A DNA stretch of 64,000 nt, taken from assembly GCA_029215795.1 (NCBI GenBank), contig JARDYH010000002.1, positions 360,308,973 to 360,372,972 on the forward strand, read 5' to 3'. The notes under the pieces were generated by a model. The model saw only the letters and a list, made by a program, of their open reading frames with translations. It was not told the origin of the DNA and ran no database searches. The DNA is from Anniella stebbinsi. Taxonomy: Eukaryota > Chordata > Lepidosauria > Squamata > Anniellidae. The position numbers and the translations under genes were made by a program. Positions 33,487-43,549 of the stretch are shown here, one piece after another. Position 1 is the stretch's first letter. Each line of letters begins with the position of its first letter.

Positions 33487-33922
33487 GTATAAATCAAACA
33501 AACAAATTTTGTCTCTCTAAAACAAAGTTTGGTTTCTTTCTTTTTCTCTAGAGAAGCTAATTCTGTATAATAGATTACTTGCCTAGCTTTGGAGAATTTT
33601 TACCACGTGCATTGCTGAGTGGAGCATTGGTTCTTTACCTGGTATACTAGGTCTAAGAGTCCGTTCTTACACTTCTCCTGATGGGAGAGCACGTAACACA
33701 ATTTTCTCACCCATGTGTGTGTGTGTACCTGCAACTGCAGATAACACAGCCAGCCCTACAGCCACAAGAAGAAAAGGAAGAGAGCAGCCTATCAATGGAT
33801 TGGGGGTGGGTTTGTGTGTAAATGGATGGGATGTGTGAATTTTTGAGAAAGAGAAGGACGGACTGGTGAACTTTTCATGATCTTAAGATCATCACAGTCC
33901 CACATTCTTTTACTCCCTTAAG

Positions 33923-33936
33923 AATCTCAAAAGAGA
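33923..33936. repeat. L1 target-site duplication, left copy
   Basis: Fourteen bases identical to 37858-37871, directly at the 5' truncation point of the L1 insertion. Confidence 0.85.
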
Positions 33937-36900
33937 TCATTGTCATGGATACAAAGAGTTCAGATAAGGAAAAAAATCTATTTGCTGCAGTCATGGCACC
34001 ATCTGCTGATGAAACAAATATGACAATGCTTTTGAAACAGGATGTTGGTGTGATTTTTGACATTTTACTGGGGGGAAAGAGTTGGAGGACACTCAAGTTG
34101 ATGAAAGGGACCCAAGAGAGAAGGGGGGAAGAATTTATTTCCGCAAGCACAAAGAAAAAATCAGGGGTGGTCTTGTACATTAAATCCCATTTAAAACCAG
34201 AATTAGTTGTATCTGATGAACAAGGATTTTTGTGGGTGTAAAAATCATTGTAGATGGAGTGGAAATTATGGTATTGGGGGTGTATGCTCCCAATGAACAA
34301 AAAGCAGAATTTTATGAATGATTGTTACATAGACTGGAGGATATTTCAAGTGATAGTTGGTGTATCTTGGGTGATTAGAATGGAGTGATATCACCACAAA
34401 TGGATAAACATTCAGACAAAGATATTAAAGGTCAACAGGGAAAACTTCCCAAAGGTTTTTTTGATCTGGTGGACAGTTTGGGTTTGGTTGATGTATGGAA
34501 ACATAGAAATGGTGACTCTAAGGAATATACCTTTTTCCAGATAGACAGAAATCCTTTTCAAGAATAGATATGATTTTGATGTCTAAGACAATACTTACAA
34601 AAGTAAAGAGTATAGAGATTTTGCCAAAATCTTTTTCAGATCATAACTCAGTACTGATGGTTCTCAAAAGAAAAATAAGTATGTTTAGATGGAGATTAAA
34701 TTAAACTTTACTACAAAATAAAGCGGTGGTGGAAGAAGGCCGGAAAAAATCAAGGAATTTTTTGAGTTGAATTTGAATAAAGGGGTTACCAAAGTACAGT
34801 CTGGGATACAAGCAAAGCTTTTATAAGAGGATATTTTATTCAGAAGAATAGTCAAATCAAGAGGGAAAGACAGGAAAAAATGAAAGTTATTACGGATGAG
34901 ATTAAAAAGAAGGAAAAGGAGTTAAAGAGTACACCAAGAAAGGTGGGGATTAGTCACCAGATCAAGTTATTGCAACAGCAATTGTCCATGTTGACCATTA
35001 GAGAAATGGAACAGAAGTTAAATTTTATAAAACAGAGAAAATTTGAAGGTGCAAATAAACCTGGAAAATGGTTATCTTACAAACTGAGGAAAGAAAAAGA
35101 AAGAAAGACAATAGTGAAAATCCAGGCTGGTGATACAGAAATAATGGATAATGCGAAGATACAAAGAATATTTTGGCAGTATTATTCAACTTTATATAAG
35201 AAACATGAGACGTCACTGGACAGAATAGATACATATTTACAAAAACAGAACTTGCCTAAAATTTCTTTGGATCATAAACAAATGTTAAATAGAGAGATCA
35301 CTATGGCTGAAATGGTCGCAGCTATAAAAAGAATAAAATTGGGGGAAACACCAGGACCAGATGGTCTACCAGGTACATATTACAAAAAATTTGAGAAGGA
35401 ACTATTATTACCCTTGCAAAATATGATGAACTCGATTTTGAAAGAGGGTAAGATACCAGAAACATGGAAATCAGCATATATAACATTGATACCCAAAGAA
35501 GGTCAGGACTTAACTTTGACTAAAAATTATAGACCAATATCGTTGTTGAATAACGATTATAAATTGTTTACATTGATATTGGCAGAAAAGTTGAAGTGTG
35601 TGTTGCGGGAATTTATTCATGAAGATCCATGTGGATTTTTACCGAAAAGACAGATAAAAGATAACATTAGAATTGTATTAAATATTGTAGAATATTTGGA
35701 TAACATCCAGAAAAACAAGCGGCTTTGATCATTTTGGATGCGGAGAAGGCTTTTGATAATCTTAATTGGGACTTTTTGTTTAAAGTCTTGGAAGTAATGG
35801 ATTTTGGGCCTAATTTCACAACATGGGTGAAGTCAATTCATACTGAACAGAGTGCGCAGATCATTATTAATGGAGATTTGTCGAAACCGTGCAAAATTGC
35901 AAGAGGGACAGGGATGTCCACTATCACCTTTGTTGTTTATACTGGTGTTAGAAGTACTGAATAGAGCTGTAAGACAAGAAGAAGAAATTGGAGGAATAAA
36001 AATTAGAAAAGAATCCTACAAGTTAAGAGCTTTTGCAGACGATCTTGTGTTTACTTTAGAAGTTCCATTGAGTGGAATTGAAACTTTAATGAATAAGTTG
36101 AATGAATTTGGTGGATTAGCAGGTTTCAAAGTTAACAAACAAACGACTAAGATACTTACAAAAAATATGAGTAAGCAAGATCAAATAAAGATGGCAGAGA
36201 AAACAGGTTTTAATGTAGAAAAAAAGGTGAAATATTTGGGCATAAACTTGACAAATATGAACTTATGTTGTTTCATAATAATTATGTTAAGATTTGGAAT
36301 GAAGTTAAACAAGATTTGATAAGATGGGACAAACTTCAAATGTCTTTGATGGGGAGAATTGCAATAATTAAGATGAATGTTTTGCCAAGAATGTTGTATC
36401 TATTCCAGACAATACCTATAGTAACTTCAGAGCTACCATTCAAGCAGTGGCAGAGAGAGATTTCTAAATTTATTTGGCAATCCAAAAAACCAATGGTGAA
36501 ATTTAAAATATTACAAGATGCTAGAGAGAGAGGAGGTTTGGGTTTGCCAGACTGAGGATGTATTTCTCTGCCTGTTGCTTGATGTGGATGAAGGAGTGGA
36601 TGTTGTTAAAAAACAGAAGATTACTGGAATTAAGAGGGGCATGATTTAAGATTTGGTTGGCATGAATATCTGTGGTATGATAAAGATAAAGTGAACATAG
36701 AATTTAAAAATCATTATGTGAGACGAGCGATTTTGAGAATCAGAAAACGCCACTATGGATTTCCTCACAGGAGACTTTTTACAGAAAAAAATTGGTAAGC
36801 AAGACTAAATGGTTGAAGAATGGTGAGATTTTAGAAATAACAGAAGGAGATGTCAAAATGAAATCAAGAGAGGAGTTATTGAGTGAAGGAAATGTGTGTC

Positions 36901-37857
36901 AGTGGTTCTCATATTTACAAATGATGGAAAGGTTCAAGATAGATAAAAAAAAAACCTTGGGGTTTTGAATATACAAAATCTGAATTTGAGAAAGTTTTAT
37001 GTACAAATGATGATCATGTTATTTCAAAGACATATAAGCTTTTGTTAAAGTATGAGACTGAAGATGAACAGATAAAAGATTGTATGATAAAATGGGCTCA
37101 AAATTTTGGATATAATATTACTATGGATCAGTGGGAGAATATGTGGTTGAGAGGTTTGAAATTTACATTATGTACCAGATGGAAAGAAAAATTTTATAAA
37201 ATGATGTACAGATGGTATATATCTCCATCAAAATTGGCAAAAATGTATAAAGGGACATCTGGAAGATGCTGGAAATGTGAAGAGCAGGAAGGAACTTTCT
37301 ATCACTTATGGTGGACGTGTAAAAAAGCAAAATCTTATCGGACACAAATGCATAAGGTGATGCAAAACGTATTGAAGACCAAAATACAACTATGTCCAGA
37401 ATACTTTTTGTTGGGGATAATAGACAAACAGTTGGCACAAGGTTATGGAACTTTATTCTTATACATGACAAGGGCAGCAAGATTAATATACGCCCAGAAT
37501 TGGAAGAATGAGAAAGTACCAACAGAGGAGGAATGTCTGTTGAAAGTTACAGAATTGGTGGAAATGGCAAAACTTACAGCGATAACAAAAGATAAAACAA
37601 CAAGTGGGTTTATTGAGGAATGGAAGCCTCTGATAGACTTTTTAAAAGAGAGAGAAGGGAAGGATATATTTGCAAGCGGATTCAGTGATTAAATTGGAAA
37701 GAAAAATAATTGATGGAAGTCAGGTAATTCACTCACTAGGTAGAAATTTCTGTTTGTTGGAGAAATTCGGAAGTCCATTTTAATGTTTAATGTTGTATGT
37801 TGTAGTGTTTGTATTTGTGTTTTATTATTGTCTGAAAAATAAAAGTTTTAAATCAAA
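33937..37857 (+). mobile_element. L1-clade LINE, truncated, with 14-bp target duplication
   Basis: A 3.9-kb insertion bracketed by AATCTCAAAAGAGA at 33923-33936 and 37858-37871. It holds an endonuclease-like part (33945-34570), a reverse transcriptase with PGPDGLPG, NYRPISLLN, LDAEKAFDN (motif A) and AFADDLVF (motif C), and a C-terminal C-x2-C-x8-H-x4-C knuckle (CWKCEEQ). Frames change near 34240, 34570, 35725, 35930, 36300 and 36555, so it is inactive. The 3' end has AATAAA but only a short A run. Confidence 0.92.
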
Positions 37858-37871
37858 AATCTCAAAAGAGA
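37858..37871. repeat. L1 target-site duplication, right copy
   Basis: Fourteen bases identical to 33923-33936, directly after the short A-rich 3' tail of the L1 insertion. Confidence 0.85.
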
Positions 37872-38295
37872 AACAAGGGGAGGGGGGATCAATGTTGCAG
37901 CTATGGTTGGGCCTCAAGGCCAAAGTCCAGAGCCCCACAGGGGTGGGGGGGGTGGGGGGGGAAATGCCCAGCCAGTGAATAGAAGATGATGGAGACAGCA
38001 CAAGATAGACCTGCTATCAGTATCTAGGCCAGCATGAGCATTATCTATATATAGTAGAAAGTATATAATTACAGATGTTATTTTATTATTTTTGCCTTAG
38101 CTGCTGTCGTTTTCTACAACAAAATGATGCTTATTCTCAAGTGAATGTGTTTTGCATCAGGGCAGCAGAAGCAAACTCCATTTTATTCCTGTTGTCATGA
38201 TAATGTTTTGATTTAAGTGAGTTTAACATGCAAAGCTTCTCATGCTAAGAGTATTCCATTTTTTAAAGATAAAATAATCAGGGTCAGTAAACTGT

Positions 38296-38322
38296 GGTGT
38301 GTGTGTGTGTGTGTGTGTGTGT
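38296..38322. repeat. (GT)n microsatellite
   Basis: About 13 GT units. Confidence 0.9.
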
Positions 38323-38329
38323 CTGTTTG

Positions 38330-39838
38330 TTTATTTGTTTGCTTGCTCTAGTATATCAGGAATGCAGGAGCAGTTGTTTAAACATGGAATAGGTGGAAAA
38401 GAGGAAAGTTGGATAATGGCGGAGAAGAGAAATGTCAGTTGTAATCAAAGTAATACACATGGCCATCTAAAGGGTTTAGGCCAGGGTCTAGCCGCACTAT
38501 AGGGTGGTGAAGACCCAAGAGAGAAAGGAAGTGGGGCTCTGGCTCCACCCACTGCAGGCCTTCAGTCCCTGAGAGATTACCTCTGAGGGGAATACAACCC
38601 ATGGTAGGAAAAAATTTGCCCACTCATAGCTTGAAGGTTGTGAGGGCTAGTAGTAATATAGCAAAAATGGCAAGGTGTTCGGAATGACTGAAATTCTCCT
38701 GCTTTAAATTGGGTGCCATTATCGGTCATGAGTTTATCTAGAATGCCAAAGTGAACAAAAATATTCTACAGTTGCTCCACAGTGCTGTAGTATGTCTGGG
38801 ATGGAAATTATCTCAATATACTAGAATGGCAATCAAATAGTGACAACTTTCCAATTTACACAGGTCAGTTACTGTGCTTTTCCAACGTCTATCAAATAAG
38901 AGTGATGTGATTAAAAGTTCTTCTTTATATTACTGTGCTGATCTATTTTCTTCTGCTATAGTCACAGGATAAGATTCTGTGACTATAGGCCACCTATCTA
39001 TCTGCATGGCTCCCTCACAACATTTGATTAGTCCTTAATGTCCTTAGTGGATAAGGTCTAGGAAGGAATAGGCAATAAAATCACCCACAGGGGAAACTCA
39101 TAAACGAAAATAAGCTGCCACCAGCCTAACCTATGCCCATGACTCCACTTACTCCTCCCCAGCCCAGGGCTGAATGTAACTCTTGCATCCACCAAGGTTC
39201 ACCTCCCTTTGCATTTCAGGCCCAAAAGCCCTACTCTGGTGGTCATGGCGGGTGCTAGGAGCTATCAAAGCTTCAGGGGCACCGCACATCCCCCTGAGCC
39301 AAAGTTCAATAGTACCTGAGGCATTCAGCTTGGCCCCATTCATACTGCAAATGCTGTGGAATATCTGTTACCAGGGAACAACAGCAGGAGGCAGCTCTTG
39401 CTCTCGTTTCCTGCTTGTGGACATCCCATATAGCAGGGCAGACACAATACATAGGACAACAGAGAGGATGCAAATGGATCCCACACTCAAAAGTGGCCTT
39501 GAAGGTACATATCACTTTACAGCATGGCTTGGGCTGCATTGGGCAAAACTCTCAGAGCCCTGAAAGTAACCGATCCAGACACACCATAAAACAAATGAAG
39601 GTAAGAAGCTGTGCTACCACACATAATATAGCAGTGGAGGTCTATCCATTTCATAAGTGAAGAACTATAAGGCTCCAGTGACAAAAATACCAGACTACAA
39701 AATCAACTGATTACAGTTATTAACAGTCCGACTGTGGGTAATGGGTTTTTTCCCCCTTATGTCACAGCTTCCTTTGGATTTGATTTACTATGAAGTCTCA
39801 CTCGTTATCCAAAATGGTGGACTGGCTGCCTCCTAATC
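38330..39838. other. Intergenic stretch, no gene seen
   Basis: Short open frames only. No splice-bordered exon or recognised repeat was found. Confidence 0.4.
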
Positions 39839-39895
39839 TAGGCTGACCCTATGAAAAGGAGGACAGGGCTCATGTCACTTTAACAGTTGTAGAGA
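39839..39895. mobile_element. Palindromic MITE, left-end fragment
   Basis: Begins TAGGCTGACCCTATGAAAAG and stops after about 57 bp, where SINE-like sequence starts. Confidence 0.75.
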
Positions 39896-40378
39896 AGGTC
39901 CCAGGTTCAATCCCCAGCATCTCCAGGTAGGGCTGAAAAAACTCTGGCCCGAGACCCCAGAGAGCCACTGCCAGTCAGTGTTGACAATACTGGGCTAGAT
40001 AAACCAATGATCTGACTCCATATAAGGTAGGGTGACCATATGAAAAGGAGGACAGGGCTCCTGTATCTTTAACAGTTGCAAAGGACAGGTAATTTCAGCA
40101 GGTGTTGTTTGTATGCATACAGAACCTGGTGAAATTCCCTCTTTATCACAACAGTTAAAGCAGCAGGAGCCCTGTCTCTTGACCATGAACAAAAGAGGGC
40201 AGGGCTTCTGCAGCTTTAACTTTGTGATGAAGAGGGAATTTCCCCAGGTTCTGCATATATACAAATGACACCTGCTGAAATTCCCTTTTCTATGAAACTG
40301 TTAAAGATACAGGAGCCCTGTCCTTCTTTTCATATGGCCAGCCTAATATAAGGCAGCTTCCTGTGTCCCTAAGCACAC
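39896..40378 (+). mobile_element. SINE-like repeat split by a palindromic MITE
   Basis: The parts 39896-40027 and 40346-40378 form one repeat: 'ccaggttcaatccccagcat' (B-box-like), 'gccactgccagtcagtgttg' and the end 'atataaggcagcttcctgtg'. A MITE sits inside the last segment and duplicates ATATAAGG. A related copy is at 43352-43545. The SINE classification is inference from the B-box-like motif. Confidence 0.7.
40028..40345. mobile_element. Palindromic MITE, complete, perfect 8-bp target duplication
   Basis: A 318-bp copy starting TAGGGTGACCATATGAAAAG. It is flanked by ATATAAGG on both sides (40020-40027, 40346-40353). The host sequence is a SINE whose normal tail contains a single ATATAAGG, so the pre-insertion state is visible. 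Confidence 0.9.
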
Positions 40379-40626
40379 TATCATGTTTGTTCTGTCTATC
40401 ACAGTGCCTGCACAGTGAATCAGAAGAAAGAAAGCCATGAGCATGCACATATAAGGGGGTGTACATTCGGACTGTAATTCTAGGTTCCCCCATTGGGGAG
40501 CAAGCCCCACTGAAATATATAGGACTTCCTGTTCAATATGCATGGATAGGATTGGGATGCCAGCCAATTTATGACATATGGATACAGCCTTACTTTACAA
40601 GGTTATCGATGGCTACTTGTTGTGAT

Positions 40627-40712
40627 AACTGATTCCTGCATTGAGCAGGGGAGTTGGACTCGATGGCCTTATAGGCCTCTTCCAACTCTACTAGTCTATG
40701 ATATTATCTCCA
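40627..40712 (+). mobile_element. CR1 3' end fragment
   Basis: Contains 'gttggactcgatggccttat' and ends 'ctactagtctatgat', the CR1 3' terminus. Only about 85 bp remain. Confidence 0.75.
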
Positions 40713-40784
40713 ATGCTCATATACCAGGTGCTGAAAATACAAGCAGGAGTGTGCTGTTGCACTCATGTCCTACCTGTGGACTAT

Positions 40785-40880
40785 TCATAGGCATGTGGTA
40801 GGCCACTGTGATAACAGAATAATGAACTAGATAGACCTTCGGTATGATCCAGCATGGTGCTTCTTACGTTCTTACATGCT
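40785..40880 (+). mobile_element. LINE 3' end fragment ('gatccagca' type)
   Basis: Matches the 3' end of the elements at 46840 and 61340: 'gaactagatagacctt', 'gatccagcatggtgcttctt' and 'acgttctta'. Confidence 0.7.
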
Positions 40881-40916
40881 GGGGCTTCAGGGGGACCAAG
40901 CACCAGAGCTGATAGT

Positions 40917-41444
40917 GGCTCAATTCGGACGACATAGTAGGCAACGGAGGAGGGGGGGAACACTCGTCAGTTGTGTTGCTTATCGTTTCGTGTGGGGAGT
41001 AACACACCACGCACACACAACTGACGGTATGCTAATCAGGCAATTTAAACAACGGAGGAAAACAATGGGCTTGCACGTTGTTTAGCCCGAAGCCCCGTTG
41101 TTTAAAGTGTCGTCCAAATTGAGCCCCCCTCCCCCCTCCGTGGACTATTCCATTTGGGGATGGAGTTCTGCTGGCCAGAGCAGCCGAAAACCCCCGGCCG
41201 CTCTATACAGCCGGCAGAACTCACGGTGCATGCTGGGATACGGCTGGGGGACTGAGGGAGGGGGAGGGAGGAGATGCTGCAACCAAAATGGCCACCGTGC
41301 TTTCTTAGCAACCGGTGCGTTTGCCGGTGCCGAGCAGCGCCGGCTGCAGCGTGTCGTTTGGGGAGCACCGCCTGCCTAACACACGGTCAGTACGCTATTT
41401 CCCCCTCAATTGCCTAAGATGTCGTCCGAATTCAGCCACAGAGT
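40917..41444. mobile_element. Fold-back element, possibly composite
   Basis: Left end 'tggctcaattcggacgacat' pairs with right ends at about 41105-41126 and again at 41424-41444 ('gatgtcgtccgaattcagcca'). The two right ends suggest nested or recombined copies. A related element is at 57894-58172. No target duplication is evident. Confidence 0.65.
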
Positions 41445-42488
41445 CTCTAGGCCCCCTTTCATTTGTTCTGCCCAGTGCTGACAGGCATATGTCGCTGGCA
41501 CTGCACTGTGGGGAAACCAAAATGATAGCAGCACCAGCAAGTCTAGCCACATGGGAGTGAAGGGAGTGAGGAACTACTGGAGCCATTGGTCTCATGGTTG
41601 CAGATGCTGTTTTAACTGCTTACAACATACATATGCAAAGAGCATTGCAAGATGGAGGAATGAACATGGAGGCAACACCAGCAGACCTGATGTTCTTCAA
41701 CACTACTACCAGGACACTGTCGATCTGCTACCGCCAGCTTCAGTCCTGTAATAATAGTTTTGCTAGGGAAAGGGCACCGGCGCTGCGGCACACTCTTGAA
41801 GCTGGCCCTGCATGCACCCATGTAGGTAATGAAGGCATGGCTATAAACGCAACTTGATCTGTGCAAGCTTAAGTTTCAGTTGCTAACGAAAATGAGGAGG
41901 GAAGTGTTCCTGCTCAAGCCTTGCTGTGGGCTTCTAATAGGCATCTGGATGGCCCACTCTGGGGACAGAATGCCAAACTACACAGACCCTTGGTGTATTC
42001 CAGCATGAACTGTCTGTTCCGATGTTCAGTGTGCATGTGAGGTCCCCTATGTCACCACAGAGCTCTGCAAAAAAAAAAAACCATTAATTTCCATCCGCCT
42101 TGTGGTCACATATCAATGCCCTGTGGAGTTGCAGTTCTTCTATTAATATGTTCTTTTGGTCATCTTTGAGCCTGTAACTCCAAGTAAGGAACATCCTTGT
42201 AAGAGCAAGAGATGCGCAGGAGGATCACTGCATCGTCAAAATGATCTGCAAACAACTGTGAGTGGCCAGTCACGCTTGTCTGAAGAAGCTTTCTCTCTTG
42301 CCCTGGAAATCAATGTGGAGTATCAGCCCTGCTGTCTTATAGAAATGCTACTCTGTCTCCACTTACACTCAGCTTGTTTATTTGCAGATAAAGGCAACTT
42401 GAGTTTCCCATCCCAAGGAAGCTCAACTTGCTACTGCTGCTGATAGAACTGTTCCCTGTACTGCTCAAGGAGCCCTCAAGCTATAGAG

Positions 42489-42912
42489 CAGTGGTCCCCA
42501 ACCTTTTTGGCACCAGGGACCAGTTTGTGGAAGATAACTTTTCCATGGACTGGGGGGGGGGGGGTTGTGGGGTTGGGCTGGGTTTTTTAGGGGGTGGGTA
42601 GCTTGGTGGTGGGGTTTGTTTCAGGTGGTGGGGCTGGCGGGGTGGTCCCCCCACCCAAAACAAACCCCACCACCAAGCCACCCACCTCCAAAAAAACCCA
42701 GCCCGGACCTACCGGGTCTGCCGCTCTCCGCTGCCGCTCTCCGCCGCCGCCGCTGCTCTCCTCCGCCACCGCATGACCCACCGCAGCCCCGGTTTGCCCC
42801 CACCGCCCACCGACCATGAGCGATCTGGGCACCCTACTGGTGAGAACATGGCCTGGTTCCTAACAGGCCACAGACCAGTACCGGTCTGTGGCCTGGGGGT
42901 TGGGGAACCCTG
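42489..42912. mobile_element. hAT (Charlie/MER30-like) non-autonomous element
   Basis: A 424-bp element with termini CAGTGGTCCCCAACCTTTTT and GGGGTTGGGGAACCCTG, flanked by perfect 8-bp duplications CTATAGAG (42481-42488 and 42913-42920). The terminal text, including 'ggcaccagggaccagtttgt' and 'ccacagaccagtaccggtct', closely resembles my recollection of the mammalian MER30/Charlie hAT family. The middle is GC- and G-run-rich. The family name is inference. Confidence 0.85.
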
Positions 42913-43351
42913 CTATAGAGCATCCAAGCTGGGCCACACCTATTGTTCCTGTCCTGACACTTAATGGCAGTTTTCACATCCAGGGGTTTTAGAATTGCAT
43001 GTAAACAAGGCATGAAGTCCAGATACACACCTAGTGCCATTGACTACTTTCAAAGGCGCTTGTTCTGTGTTTTGGTTTTTTTGCCAAATGTCATAGGCTC
43101 AAACTTTTAGACAACTGATGATGACTGACAATTAGACAACTGAAAGCACTAATCCAAAACTAATTACTATACATCAAGGAGTGTTCCTGTCAAGTGCCTC
43201 CAATCTGAAATTTCTTCAAGAGCAGGAATTTTCCAGCAGGAACTCTTCCAAGCAAAGCATTTAATCCCTGTTTATGGATCCACCTGAAGAACAATCCGCG
43301 GAGTGACTCAGAGATGTTCTACAGAGATTCAGGCAATCAGAGTGCCCGATA

Positions 43352-43545
43352 AGAGGCTGGTTGTGGCTTAGCGCCAGAGCACCTGCGGTGCCGGCAGGAG
43401 GCCTGTGGTTTAATTCGTGGCATCTTCAGGTAAGGCTGGAAGAACGGCTGCCTGCAACCCTAGAAAGCCGCTATCAGTCGGTGTCAACAATGGATTGAAA
43501 GACCAGCGGTCTGATGCAGTACAAGGCAGCTTCATATGTTTGTCG
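43352..43545 (+). mobile_element. SINE-like repeat
   Basis: Starts with a tRNA-like 'ggttgtggcttagcgccaga', has a B-box-like 'gtggtttaattcgtggc', then 'gccgctatcagtcggtgtc' and ends 'caaggcagcttcatatg'. Same family as the split copy at 39896. Confidence 0.7.
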
Positions 43546-43549
43546 ACAG

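Noticed and set aside
41098..41866. Overlapping open frames of 66-93 codons as a small gene
   Set aside because: No motif, splice structure or start context stands out, and the left half overlaps a fold-back element.
42565..42832. Proline-rich open frames on both strands
   Set aside because: They fall entirely inside the GC-rich centre of the MER30-like hAT element with perfect target duplications.
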